In this document: positions 15,939 to 24,527 of the stretch, one piece after another
How positions within the stretch are numbered: the first letter of the stretch is position 1
Layout of the letters: every line of letters begins with the position of its first letter
Assembly: GCA_030535355.1 (NCBI GenBank)
Contig: JAUNIO010000032.1
Coordinates: 1 to 35,258 of the forward strand
Length of the DNA stretch: 35,258 nt
From: a bacterium
Lineage (GTDB): Bacteria > Vulcanimicrobiota > Xenobia > Xenobiales > Xenobiaceae
Direction of reading: 5' to 3'
Translations under genes and position numbers: made by a program
The notes under the pieces: generated by a model
Seen by the model: the letters and a program-made list of their open reading frames with translations, nothing else
The model's database searches: none
What the model was told of the DNA's origin: nothing

Positions 15939-18053
15939 ATGCGTTTTGACGGTATAACTGTAACGGTTGCTGCAATAATGCTGGCCGGATTAAGCGGCTG
16001 GGCTTGGAGTGAGGAGAATATGCAGATAAAATCGGCTGAACCGGGGCACAAAGCACCTTTAGGAGCTCATTTTGACGGTCAGGGCGTTAATTTTGCCATA
16101 TACTCCCGCGATGCTCAGGCTGTAACTCTTTGTCTGTTCGGTGATGGAAAAACTGAAAAAGATCGCTATGCTCTCGTTCAGGATAGCCAGGGGGTGTGGA
16201 GCGGTTATATTAAGGGCATTAAGCCCGGGCAGCTGTACGGCTATCGCGTGGACGGAAAATTTGCCCCCGAACAGGGGTGGTATTTCAACTCCCAAAAATT
16301 GCTTTTGGACCCTTATGCAAAACAGGTAAACGGCCCCGCTCAGTTCAGCGAAGTGCTATATCCCTACAGCGCTGTCGGCGATAAGAACAGCCCTGACCAG
16401 CGCGATAGCGCACCGTATATGGTTAAAGCTGCAGTTGCGGCTGAGCCTTACGACTGGCAGGGAGACCGCCGTCCGGAGATTCCTTGGGAAGATACGGTCA
16501 TTTATGAAGTTCACGTCAAAGGTTTTAGCAGGCTTAATCCAGGTGTTCCGGAAAAACTGCGCGGAACTTATGCCGGCCTGGGCTGCCCTGCTTCTATTGC
16601 TCATCTAAAAAAACTGGGGGTAACGGCAGTGGAACTGCTGCCTGTTTACCTGTGTCTGAGCGAGCCGCACTTGGCTAAAAATGGCCTAAGTAATTATTGG
16701 GGGTATAATCCTGTAAATCTGTTCATTCCCGATCCGCGTTTTAGCGCTGGTTCAGACAGCCGCGCTGAATTTAGGCAGATGGTGAAAAATCTGCACGCCG
16801 CTGGGATCGAGGTGATTCTTGACGTTGTTTACAACCATAGCGGTGAAGCTGGGGCAGCGGGGGCTATGGTTTCCTGGAAGGGTATAGACTGCCGCACTTA
16901 TTATAAAATGGATAAGCGCAGCAGTTATAAATTCCAAGATTATACCGGATGCGGCAACAGTTTTGATCTGCGCCAGGGCGCTGCTTTGCAGATGGTGCTG
17001 GACAGTCTGCGCTATTGGGTGGAAGATATGCACGTCGATGGCTTTCGCTTTGATTTGGCCAGCGTGCTGGGGCGCGTGGGCGAAGACAACGCTTACGATA
17101 TAAATGCTCCGTTTTTTCAGGCGCTCGAGGCTGATCCCGTGCTTTCTAAAGTTAAACTGATAGCTGAGCCTTGGGATTGTGCGGCAGGAGGGTATCAAAT
17201 AGGCAATTATCCCGCTTCCTGGAGCGAGTGGAACGGGGAGTGGCGCGATACGCTGCGGCGTTTTTGGCGCGGAGATCGCGGGCAGGTCGGGGCGCTGGCC
17301 CGTAAAATGGCGGGTTCGCCTGATCGCTACGCTAAGCGTTCTCCCCGCGCCAGCATCAATTTTGTTACCTGCCATGATGGATTTACGTTAAAAGATATCG
17401 TCAGCTATAACGTTAAGCACAACGAAAGCAACGGCGAAGGCAACCGGGACGGCAGTAACGATAATTTTAGCTGGAATTCTGGGTGTGAGGGAGAAACGCC
17501 AGACAGAGGCGTGAACGCCCTGCGGCAGCGCCAAGTGCGCAATATGCTGATGAGCATAGCTTTTTCCCAGGGTGTTCCCATGATATTAGGCGGCGATGAG
17601 ATGGGGCGCACCCAGCGGGGCAATAATAACGCCTATTGCCAGGACAATGAAATCTCTTACCTGCCTTGGGCGGATACTGCGTCTAGACGGGAGCTGCAAG
17701 ACTTTACCGCCCGTTTGCTGCAGATTCGCCGGGAAAATCCCGTATTTCGCCAAAGCGAATTCGCAGTGGGAAGCGGGGGCAGTATTAGCTGGTGTGATCG
17801 CCATGGCCGTGCCATTGCCGATAATGAATTAGATATCATCGGGGACAACTGTCTGGGTATCCGTTTGCGCGACGCCAAAACGCAGAGGGATTTTCTGTTA
17901 GCCATGAGCAGTGAAAGCCGGCCTATCAATTTCGTGCTGCCTGAGGGCGAATGGCAGGTACTGATCAGCTCCGTGGGCAGCGATGCGCCTATACGCGGCC
18001 AAAATCTGCAAATGATACCGCACAGCTGTTATTTGCTGGTCAAAGGTATCTAA
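15939..18053 (+). CDS. glgX: GlgX-type glycogen debranching enzyme (GH13), apparently exported
   Basis: It hydrolyses alpha-1,6 branches of glycogen or limit dextrins. From ATG 15939 (GGGGGA 5 nt upstream) the protein has 704 residues. An N-terminal CBM48-like domain (KAPLGAHFDGQGVNFAIYS) is followed by the GH13 barrel, with nucleophile Asp372 (DGFRFDLA), acid/base Glu410 (AEPWD) and Asp480 (TCHDGF), and then a C-terminal beta domain. E. coli GlgX starts near KPAPLGAHYDGQ. Here 26 or so extra residues (VTVAAIMLAGLSGWAWS) look like a Sec signal, so a periplasmic location is possible. ATG 16020 with GAGGAG only 3 nt before it would give a cytoplasmic form. No other glg gene is present. Confidence 0.9.
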   Translation: MRFDGITVTVAAIMLAGLSGWAWSEENMQIKSAEPGHKAPLGAHFDGQGVNFAIYSRDAQAVTLCLFGDGKTEKDRYALVQDSQGVWSGYIKGIKPGQLYGYRVDGKFAPEQGWYFNSQKLLLDPYAKQVNGPAQFSEVLYPYSAVGDKNSPDQRDSAPYMVKAAVAAEPYDWQGDRRPEIPWEDTVIYEVHVKGFSRLNPGVPEKLRGTYAGLGCPASIAHLKKLGVTAVELLPVYLCLSEPHLAKNGLSNYWGYNPVNLFIPDPRFSAGSDSRAEFRQMVKNLHAAGIEVILDVVYNHSGEAGAAGAMVSWKGIDCRTYYKMDKRSSYKFQDYTGCGNSFDLRQGAALQMVLDSLRYWVEDMHVDGFRFDLASVLGRVGEDNAYDINAPFFQALEADPVLSKVKLIAEPWDCAAGGYQIGNYPASWSEWNGEWRDTLRRFWRGDRGQVGALARKMAGSPDRYAKRSPRASINFVTCHDGFTLKDIVSYNVKHNESNGEGNRDGSNDNFSWNSGCEGETPDRGVNALRQRQVRNMLMSIAFSQGVPMILGGDEMGRTQRGNNNAYCQDNEISYLPWADTASRRELQDFTARLLQIRRENPVFRQSEFAVGSGGSISWCDRHGRAIADNELDIIGDNCLGIRLRDAKTQRDFLLAMSSESRPINFVLPEGEWQVLISSVGSDAPIRGQNLQMIPHSCYLLVKGI

Positions 18054-18124
18054 GCTAAGTCTAAACAGCTGCTTTAGGCGGCAGCCTATAATCTAAAATA
18101 GTGAAAATATTTATTCCTGGGGGC

Positions 18125-18595
18125 TCAGACATAGTCTATGGATGAGTCAGCAGCCAAAGAACGCACGTTTTGGGCTGCTGGCCCGTCCGATTCTTGGGCG
18201 GCCAAGGAATCCTGGGCAGAGTCTGAAACAGATGGCCCACTGCGCCAATAACGCGCCTGCAAAAGATCGGCAAACTCTAAAAGACGCCTACAGCCTGCAG
18301 TGCTAAGGCGCTGGCAGGCCTGCTGCAGTTTTAATTCGATGGCAGCCCTGACGCTGCTGTCTTCCTGAAATTCTTCAGAGCAGGGACCGCGGAAAAACCA
18401 GCTCAGCTCTTTGCCGGTTGCTGCGGCTATATGTTCGAGCATCTCTAGGCTGACGCGGCGCTGTCCCGATTCGTAACGGGCTACGCTCATAGCTCCGGAA
18501 AGGTGGATACGTTCGGCCAATTGCAATAAGGTCAGCCCGGCTTCTAGCCTGGCCTGTTTAATGCGCTGAGGTATGGTTTTGACTATGCTTGCCAC
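18125..18595 (-). CDS. XRE-family transcriptional regulator
   Basis: The protein has 156 residues. An N-terminal Cro/C1-type helix-turn-helix spans about residues 8-64 (RIKQARLEAGLTLLQLAERI, then MSVARYESGQRRVSLEML). A helical segment about 80-120 may dimerise, and the C-terminus is Ser/Ala/Asp-rich and probably disordered. It is divergent from the Ter locus with 237 bp between, so it is the best candidate regulator of that locus and of itself. It converges on glgX, with 71 bp between their stop codons. Confidence 0.85.
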   Translation of the reverse strand: MASIVKTIPQRIKQARLEAGLTLLQLAERIHLSGAMSVARYESGQRRVSLEMLEHIAAATGKELSWFFRGPCSEEFQEDSSVRAAIELKLQQACQRLSTAGCRRLLEFADLLQARYWRSGPSVSDSAQDSLAAQESDGPAAQNVRSLAADSSIDYV

Positions 18596-18641
18596 GCTAT
18601 ATCTGTTCTAAGTTGAAATGATTTATGCCCACTGCCTTATT

Positions 18642-18660
18642 TATCCATATTGGATAAATT
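18642..18660. promoter_or_regulatory. candidate operator in the XRE/ter intergenic region
   Basis: TTTATCCA and TGGATAAA form a perfect 8-bp inverted repeat with a 3-bp spacer, a size suited to an XRE dimer. A related CCAATTTGATA stretch follows at 18670-18680, so ATTGG (18651-18655) and CCAAT (18670-18674) form a second, wider inverted repeat. AT-rich promoter-like sequence for both strands overlaps these sites. Confidence 0.5.
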
Positions 18661-18832
18661 GTATATACCAATTTGATATATATTGCCGATTCGCAGGTCT
18701 TAACCTTTGCTTTTGACGACTGGGGATAACATAAAGGAAAAGCGCTCTCTAACAGCTAATTTTCCTAAGTTAAGCGTACTGGCGCTGAAACGATTTTAAT
18801 CATACTTCAGGACTAAAGGCTAGGATAGTTGC

Positions 18833-21103
18833 ATGCTGCAGCACCAAAAAATTCACAGTCTCGACGATTTTTTTGCAGAATTGAAAGACCGTCAGCCTAA
18901 AGGCGTGTATTTTTATCGCATTAATGGCTACAATGATGAAATCAATGAATTTTTAAAAAAGTATTATGATTTGTCCCGCCGTACCGGGGTGATTCTCGAG
19001 GGAAAAATTCCCAACCCCGATGAGAAGAATTTGGCTTATTATAATGAGATCATGGGGCCTAAATTTACCCTTAGCTTGGACTTTGTTTCGGTCAGTCTGA
19101 AAAAGTGGCTGCCGCGCATGGACGATTTTCAGCGCCAGATGGTGGCTTCGTCCATCTATGACTCTCTAAACAACCTGCACAAATCGGGCAAAACGGAGAG
19201 TATGATAAAAAATTCTTATATTAAGTTTATGTGCTGGCTGTATTACAAATTTGAACGGGTGGTCAGCCAGCTGGGGGCCAATAGTATCCCCAAAATACTC
19301 TATGAGGGAAATATCAGCAGTTATGAGCTGATGCTCATCTCTATTCTTTCCAATGCAGGCTGCGATGTGGTGCTGATCCAGCATGATGGAGAACAGAATT
19401 ATCTAAAGCTCGATCCCCAATCGGCCCTGTCTGAGGTACTGCAGCTTAAGGATATGAAGCCTTTCCCCCCAGGATATAACCTCAAAACTATGCGGGAATA
19501 TTTAAAGAAGGCTGTAGTGACTGAACGGCTTTACGGATCGGCACCGTCGCTTTTGCCCTGCACCAATGCCTGGATAAGCGGCAAGGTTTTTGACGATATC
19601 AGAACCAGCGTTTTGGCCAGGGGCGATGATGAGCGCTTTTTCTATAACTGTTTTTGCCGCATCAACGGCGTAGAAGATAAAAACTTTTATGCTACTGAAT
19701 TATTTCAGCTGCAGCAGGAAATTAAAAATTCTAAACGCCAGTTAGTCATAGTTAGCGGGGAAATTCCTAAACCCACCCCGGATGAAATTGCCAATGTTTC
19801 CCGCAAAAATTATACCCAGCTCGAGCAGCTGGTTCAGGAGCTGTCCTCCAATATAAAATACACAGCCAATGCCGACTTGTACAGAATTATGCACAAAGCC
19901 TTCGTCGATGTGGTTTTAGAGGAAGCGCAGCGTACAGGCAGCAATCTCAATAAACTGGCCAACCGGGCTATTTATCTTATATGCTGGCTGAAACGCTATA
20001 TGCCCAGTCTTTTTGGCAATTGGAAAAAGCCAGAGATTGCCTGCTTCTTCTATATGGGAGGCTGCCAAAATGAAAATGAGGCGGTGTTCCTGCGCTTTTT
20101 GGCCAAGCTTCCCGTTGACGTTTTAATTTTATGCCCCAATCTCAATAAAAAGTGCTGTCTGGATGATAAATTGCTGTATGAAGTCAATAATCCGGAAAGC
20201 CTGAATATAAACGAATATCCCGATATGAATATTCAGACGAAAATCGGTACGGTGGCCTTTCATGCCGAGCAGGAGCTGAATAGCATATTGTATCAGGATA
20301 CGGGAATGTATAGGGCAAAACAGCACAGCAAGGCCAATGTGGTCAATCTGCAGACCATGTACGAGGAGATTAAAATTCTCTGGGACCAGGAACTGAAGTA
20401 TCGGCCCAATTTTGCTACTGCTGACGATGTGGTGACCATGCCGGTAATTTTTGCCAAAGTATCCGGCGTCAAAGACGGTGATGTGAAAAACTATTGGCAT
20501 TCCGTTCGCGAATTAATAGTCGATGACACAATAGTAATCAGCAAAGCTCCTTATATAGCGCCTGGTTCTCCCAATCCTATGAAAGCGTATGCGGCCGATT
20601 TTTATAAAAACGGCAAGCTGCTGAAAAGCGTAATGAAGGCGCACCCACGTTTTCCTTATAAAATTCTGCGCGAAGAAATGCAGGATTTTATACTGGAAAA
20701 ATTGGAGATTATGATTGAGCAGAGGCTTATTCGCGGTATTGGCGAAAATGGCACAGAATATACGGTGATTGCTACCGTGCTCAATTTGCCCAAAGACATA
20801 CTTAGATTAATTCAGAATTTTGATTTTACCAAGAAAAATCCTAAATTAATCTATGTTAACGCAAATGAGACAGTAATTTCACTAGAAGACTCAATTTTGG
20901 TGGCTTTCTTGAACTTGGTTGGCTTTGACATTGTGTTCTTCGTGCCGACCGGGTATCAAAACGTGGAACAGCATTTTAATAATATTAATTTAATGGAAGA
21001 GCATCAGCTGGGCGAATACCTGTACGATTTGCAGGTGCCGGAACTGAAACGGCTTCCTTTAAAGCTTTCGTGGCGCGAGAAACTATTTGGAAGAGGTAAA
21101 TGA
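18833..21103 (+). CDS. YceG-like protein of the Ter-associated 'biosynthetic module'
   Basis: The protein has 756 residues. Similarity is by pattern to Bacillus YceG, a protein encoded beside TelA and TerD homologues and proposed to belong to a biosynthetic module of Ter stress systems; its biochemical activity is not established to my knowledge. Three alpha/beta units of the same design are visible, starting at about Pro153 (PKILYEGN...DVVLIQ), Pro400 (PEIACFFYMGG...VDVLILCPN) and Pro670 (PKLIYVNANE...DIVFFVPTGYQN). No signal peptide or membrane segment is seen. AGGA lies 9 nt before the ATG. The stop TGA is 1 bp before the telA ATG, so the two are surely co-transcribed. Confidence 0.82.
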   Translation: MLQHQKIHSLDDFFAELKDRQPKGVYFYRINGYNDEINEFLKKYYDLSRRTGVILEGKIPNPDEKNLAYYNEIMGPKFTLSLDFVSVSLKKWLPRMDDFQRQMVASSIYDSLNNLHKSGKTESMIKNSYIKFMCWLYYKFERVVSQLGANSIPKILYEGNISSYELMLISILSNAGCDVVLIQHDGEQNYLKLDPQSALSEVLQLKDMKPFPPGYNLKTMREYLKKAVVTERLYGSAPSLLPCTNAWISGKVFDDIRTSVLARGDDERFFYNCFCRINGVEDKNFYATELFQLQQEIKNSKRQLVIVSGEIPKPTPDEIANVSRKNYTQLEQLVQELSSNIKYTANADLYRIMHKAFVDVVLEEAQRTGSNLNKLANRAIYLICWLKRYMPSLFGNWKKPEIACFFYMGGCQNENEAVFLRFLAKLPVDVLILCPNLNKKCCLDDKLLYEVNNPESLNINEYPDMNIQTKIGTVAFHAEQELNSILYQDTGMYRAKQHSKANVVNLQTMYEEIKILWDQELKYRPNFATADDVVTMPVIFAKVSGVKDGDVKNYWHSVRELIVDDTIVISKAPYIAPGSPNPMKAYAADFYKNGKLLKSVMKAHPRFPYKILREEMQDFILEKLEIMIEQRLIRGIGENGTEYTVIATVLNLPKDILRLIQNFDFTKKNPKLIYVNANETVISLEDSILVAFLNLVGFDIVFFVPTGYQNVEQHFNNINLMEEHQLGEYLYDLQVPELKRLPLKLSWREKLFGRGK

Positions 21104-21104
21104 C

Positions 21105-22265
21105 ATGGGTATTGATTTTAAGAAACCGACAGCGACGGCAACGGCTGCTCCTGCGGCATCTGCAGCCACAGCAACGGATAATGCTCTGGCTGTAGTGGAA
21201 AAATACGACATTGTAGCCGATCGCGAAAAAATGAACGCTGAATTGGTGAACTCCGAGGAAGTTGATAAAATTGTCAGCACCATCGAAGTACACAATTTAG
21301 AATCGATCGTGACTTTTGGCGCGGAAATTGCCGATGAAATATCCAAAGCCTCTGATATAGTCTTAAATGGCATGAACCTTTCCCAGTTGGATGCCTCCAG
21401 CGACATGCTGCGCACTCTCGCTAAAATCATGGACAAATTCGACATTGAAGAGATCAAAGCCGAACCGGGATTCTTGGGAAAGATTTTGGGGCTGGCCAAA
21501 AAACAGCTGGAGAAGCTGCTCAACAAATACCATACTATGGGTGAGGAAATCGATAAGATTTACGTGCAGCTCAAAGGTTATGAGTCGGAGATTAAGCAGT
21601 CCAACCGCAAGCTGTCCACCATGTTCGATGCCAACGTCAATTACTATCATGAACTGGTCAAATATATTTTAGCCGGCGAACAGGCCTGCCAGGAAATCAA
21701 AGCTTATATCGAGCAGAGAAATAAAGACCTGGAAACGACCGGCGATCAGTCCATTCAGTTTGAGCTGACTCAGTTAAACCAGGCGCTGGTTATGATGGAA
21801 CAGCGCACCCAAGACCTGCGCGTAGCCGAAAATGTAGCTATGCAGTCCATCCCTATGATTAAAACTATGGAATTTAGCAATTACAACTTAGTGCGCAAGA
21901 TCAATTCCGCGTTTGTGGTGACTCTGCCGATCTTTAAACAGGCTCTGGCTCAGGCCATGCTGCTCAAGCGCCAGAAGATTCAGGCCGAATCGCTGTCTGC
22001 ATTGGATAAGAAGACCAACGAAATGCTGATTAAGAATGCCCAAAACAGTGTAGATACTATGAAACAGACCATGAGAATGGCCGCCGGCAGTTCCATTCAG
22101 GTTGAGACTCTGGAACAGACGTGGCGCACCATTTCCACAGGCATTCAGGAAACCAAACTTATCGAAGAAGAAACCCGCAAGAAACGCGAGGAAGATAAAG
22201 TCAGGCTGGAAGCCTTGAAAGAAGAATTCAACAAGAATTATCACATGCCCAAAGCTAAAAAGTAA
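21105..22265 (+). CDS. telA: TelA-family toxic anion resistance protein
   Basis: TelA/YceH/KlaA proteins are linked to tellurite and cell-envelope stress resistance, and the mechanism is unknown. The 386 residues begin with an Ala/Thr-rich low-complexity tail (to about residue 25). They continue as a long helical protein with the family blocks: FLGKILGLAKKQLEKLLNKY, a KGYESEIKQSNRKLSTMFDANVNYY region, and a C-terminal coiled coil with many Glu, Lys and Gln. ATG 21105 is chosen because GAAGAGG lies 8 nt upstream. A TTG at 21087 would overlap the yceG-like gene. The first terD follows after 95 bp containing a hairpin. Confidence 0.92.
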   Translation: MGIDFKKPTATATAAPAASAATATDNALAVVEKYDIVADREKMNAELVNSEEVDKIVSTIEVHNLESIVTFGAEIADEISKASDIVLNGMNLSQLDASSDMLRTLAKIMDKFDIEEIKAEPGFLGKILGLAKKQLEKLLNKYHTMGEEIDKIYVQLKGYESEIKQSNRKLSTMFDANVNYYHELVKYILAGEQACQEIKAYIEQRNKDLETTGDQSIQFELTQLNQALVMMEQRTQDLRVAENVAMQSIPMIKTMEFSNYNLVRKINSAFVVTLPIFKQALAQAMLLKRQKIQAESLSALDKKTNEMLIKNAQNSVDTMKQTMRMAAGSSIQVETLEQTWRTISTGIQETKLIEEETRKKREEDKVRLEALKEEFNKNYHMPKAKK

Positions 22266-22309
22266 TTCAGTTATTTTTGGCGAATACTAACATTTTATCT
22301 ATTTGCTGG

Positions 22310-22341
22310 CGATGCTGTCCCAAATTTCCGGGATAGCATCG
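22310..22341 (+). promoter_or_regulatory. hairpin between telA and the first terD
   Basis: CGATGCTGTCCC (22310-22321) pairs with GGGATAGCATCG (22330-22341) over 12 bp, with one G-U pair and an 8-nt loop. It ends 6 bp before GGAGG of the terD ribosome-binding site. No T run follows, so an RNA-stability or processing role fits better than termination. Confidence 0.5.
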
Positions 22342-22360
22342 AATTACGGAGGAAAATATT

Positions 22361-22942
22361 ATGCCTATCAATTTGTCCAAAGGTCAGAAAGTTGACCTCA
22401 CCAAGCGCAATCCCGGTTTGAAAAAAGTTATGGTTGGCTTAGGCTGGGATGTCAATGAGTTTGATTCTGGCGCGGATTTCGACTTGGACGCTTCGGCTTT
22501 TATGCTGGGTTCGACCGGCAAATGCCCCACCGAAAAGGAATTCATATTTTACGGCAATCTGAAGCATGAGAGCGGTGCTGTGGAGCACATGGGCGATAAC
22601 CTAACCGGTTCGGGTGACGGCGATGACGAGCAGATTATGATTGATCTGACAAAAGTTCCTTCCAATGTCGATAGAATTGCCTTTACGGTCACCATTTACG
22701 ATGCCGATAAGAGACGTCAGAATTTCGGTCAGGTTTCTAATGCGTTTATCCGCTTGGTCGATATGTCCAATGATACGGAATTGATTCACTATGACTTGGG
22801 AGAGGATTTCTCCATTGAGACTGCGGTGGTTGTTGGAGAACTGTACCGCAATTTAGGCGAGTGGAAATTTAACGCCATCGGCAGCGGTTTTCAGGGCGGT
22901 TTAGCGGCTTTGTGCGGCCATTACGGGATCGAAGTCGCTTAA
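22361..22942 (+). CDS. terD: TerD-family Ca2+-binding stress protein (1)
   Basis: The protein has 193 residues with the complete TerD fold pattern: the N-terminal strand [20 protein letters not shown], the acidic [10 protein letters not shown] motif, the loop [18 protein letters not shown] that supplies Ca2+ ligands in known TerD structures, [15 protein letters not shown], and [15 protein letters not shown]. TerD proteins are cytoplasmic or membrane-associated and confer tellurite, phage or DNA-damage tolerance by an unresolved mechanism. It is the most divergent of the three canonical TerD copies here. Confidence 0.94.
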   Translation: MPINLSKGQKVDLTKRNPGLKKVMVGLGWDVNEFDSGADFDLDASAFMLGSTGKCPTEKEFIFYGNLKHESGAVEHMGDNLTGSGDGDDEQIMIDLTKVPSNVDRIAFTVTIYDADKRRQNFGQVSNAFIRLVDMSNDTELIHYDLGEDFSIETAVVVGELYRNLGEWKFNAIGSGFQGGLAALCGHYGIEVA

Positions 22943-22967
22943 TAACCTTCAGTGTAAATATGGCAGC

Positions 22968-22990
22968 GGTGCCGCAGCTACAGCGGCACC
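22968..22990 (+). promoter_or_regulatory. hairpin between terD (1) and terD (2)
   Basis: GGTGCCGC (22968-22975) and GCGGCACC (22983-22990) form a perfect 8-bp GC-rich stem with a 7-nt loop. It ends 5 bp before the GGAGG region that precedes the next start at 23010. No T run follows. Confidence 0.5.
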
Positions 22991-23009
22991 AGTTTGGAGG
23001 TATATTCTG

Positions 23010-23591
23010 ATGCCTATCAGTTTGAAAAAGGGTGAAAAAGTCAGCTTAACTAAAAGTAATCCTGGGCTTACCAAAGTCGTGGCTGGTCTAGGCTGGGATA
23101 CCAACGCTTACGATACCGGCGGTGATTTCGACTTGGACGCCGCTGCATTTGTGGTAACCGAAAGCGGCAGAGTAGCTGATCAAAAGGACTTTATTTTTTA
23201 CGGCAACAAGCAGCATCCCAGCGGCGCGGTTGAGCATATGGGTGATAACCGCACTGGAGCCGGAGCAGGCGACGATGAGCAGATTAAAATCGATCTGAGC
23301 AAAGTGCCGGCCAATTATACCAAGGTCATCTTTACGGCAACCATTTACGAAGCGGAAAAGAGACGGCAGAATTTCGGCCAGGTCAACAACGCTTACATGC
23401 GCATCTATAATGAAACTACCGGGGAGGAGCTGCTGCGCTACGATTTGTGCGAGGATTTCTCCATCGAGACTGCGGTGGTCTTCGGCGAGCTATACCGGGT
23501 TGGCACCGAGTGGAAATTTAATGCCATTGGCTGTGGCTATCAGGGCGGTTTAGCTGCTTTATGCAACAGTTTTGGCGTAGAGATCGAATAG
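23010..23591 (+). CDS. terD: TerD-family Ca2+-binding stress protein (2)
   Basis: The protein has 193 residues, all TerD motifs ([43 protein letters not shown]), and is very close to the protein at 24708-25289. Two positions stand out: Cys147 in YDLCEDFS, where both other canonical copies have Gly, and Cys175 in AIGCGYQ, where they have Ser. These might allow a disulphide or thiol chemistry not available to the sister proteins. GGAGG precedes the ATG. It forms the first half of a duplicated terD-terA pair. Confidence 0.94.
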   Translation: MPISLKKGEKVSLTKSNPGLTKVVAGLGWDTNAYDTGGDFDLDAAAFVVTESGRVADQKDFIFYGNKQHPSGAVEHMGDNRTGAGAGDDEQIKIDLSKVPANYTKVIFTATIYEAEKRRQNFGQVNNAYMRIYNETTGEELLRYDLCEDFSIETAVVFGELYRVGTEWKFNAIGCGYQGGLAALCNSFGVEIE

Positions 23592-23612
23592 CTGATTCTG
23601 AACAGTTGCCTA

Positions 23613-23644
23613 CTTCTCTGCGTATAAATATATACGCAGAGAAG
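23613..23644 (+). terminator. 14-bp perfect hairpin after terD (2)
   Basis: CTTCTCTGCGTATA (23613-23626) pairs perfectly with TATACGCAGAGAAG (23631-23644) around an AATA loop. No T run follows. The right arm is part of the 10-bp sequence duplicated by the insertion of the adjacent mobile element. It may partly end the upstream ter transcript. Confidence 0.55.
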
Positions 23645-23645
23645 G

Positions 23646-23869
23646 TTATATCATTTAGTTAGCAATTCGCTAACTAGCGAACTATCTGACTCCCCCTAAA
23701 GGATGGGAGGGGGAGAAGTCGCGACTGCGACAGAGGGGGTGCCCAAGACTGTTGGGGAATCGAGGTTTAGCTTGTGTTATGCTCTAGCTTATACGCAGGC
23801 ATGAACGTGGCGATAATTGTATATGAGTCAACATTTCCAATGTCATTGAGTCTTAACTAAATGACATTG
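23646..23869 (+). mobile_element. type 1 MITE-like element, copy E, intact, with 10-bp target duplication
   Basis: This 224-bp element is the best preserved copy. It starts TTATATCATTTAGTTAG and ends TAACTAAATGACATTG. It is flanked by a perfect 10-bp repeat, GCAGAGAAGG, at 23636-23645 and 23870-23879. Internal stems in order are GTTAGC-like/GCTAAC, CTCCCCC/GGGGGAG, GTCGC/GCGAC, CCCAA/TTGGG, and the 3' CCAATGTCAT/ATGACATTGG. It accounts for most of the 326-bp gap inside the ter gene series. Confidence 0.9.
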
Positions 23870-23917
23870 GCAGAGAAGGGAAGGGTGCTTTATTAAGCGC
23901 GGAATAAGGAGAAGCCT

Positions 23918-24523
23918 ATGGCTATCAGCTTAAAAAAAGGCGAAAAATTTAATTTAAGCAAAAAAGGGGATGGATTGGGTGAGATTCTCATCAATCTGAA
24001 CTGGAATGCCCGCCCTAAGAATCAGGGGTTTCTAAGCCGTATGCTTTCCAGCTTTAGTTCTGGTATTGATTTAGACCTGGGCTGTCTGTATGAACTGAAT
24101 AATGGCGAGAAAGGCATTATTCAGGCTTTAGGCAAAGCTTTTGGCTCATATAGGGAATCTCCATATATTGCGCTTGACGGTGATGACCGTACGGGAGCTG
24201 TTGAAACGGGGGAAAACCTTCGCATCAACGGCAATAAAATCGCTGAAATTAAGCGCGTTATAGTGTTTACATATATTTATGACGGCGCAGTCAACTGGCA
24301 TCAGGCTGATGCCACGGTAACCATTCAATACCCCGGGGCCGATGATCTCATCCTTAAAATGGATAATTACAATTCTGAGGAAAGAATGTGCGCTTTGGCT
24401 ATATTTGTGAATCAGAACAATCAGACGTTCAGTGTGGAAAAGCTGATGAACTTTTATACCGGGCACAAGCAGCTGGACGAAGTTTACCATTGGGGGCTGC
24501 AATGGGCTAAGGGCCATAAATAA
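23918..24523 (+). CDS. TerA-type TerD-domain protein (1)
   Basis: The protein has 201 residues. The N-terminus [20 protein letters not shown] is TerD-like, followed by INLNWN, then [59 protein letters not shown] and [15 protein letters not shown]. This is the pattern of the C-terminal domain of TerA (a protein of about 385 residues in enterobacteria), here as a stand-alone protein. The acidic GDDRTG loop suggests Ca2+ binding. AAGGAG lies 6 nt before the ATG. It is separated from terD (2) by mobile element copy E, and from the next terD by 184 bp with a fragment of the same element. Confidence 0.88.
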   Translation: MAISLKKGEKFNLSKKGDGLGEILINLNWNARPKNQGFLSRMLSSFSSGIDLDLGCLYELNNGEKGIIQALGKAFGSYRESPYIALDGDDRTGAVETGENLRINGNKIAEIKRVIVFTYIYDGAVNWHQADATVTIQYPGADDLILKMDNYNSEERMCALAIFVNQNNQTFSVEKLMNFYTGHKQLDEVYHWGLQWAKGHK

Positions 24524-24527
24524 TGAG

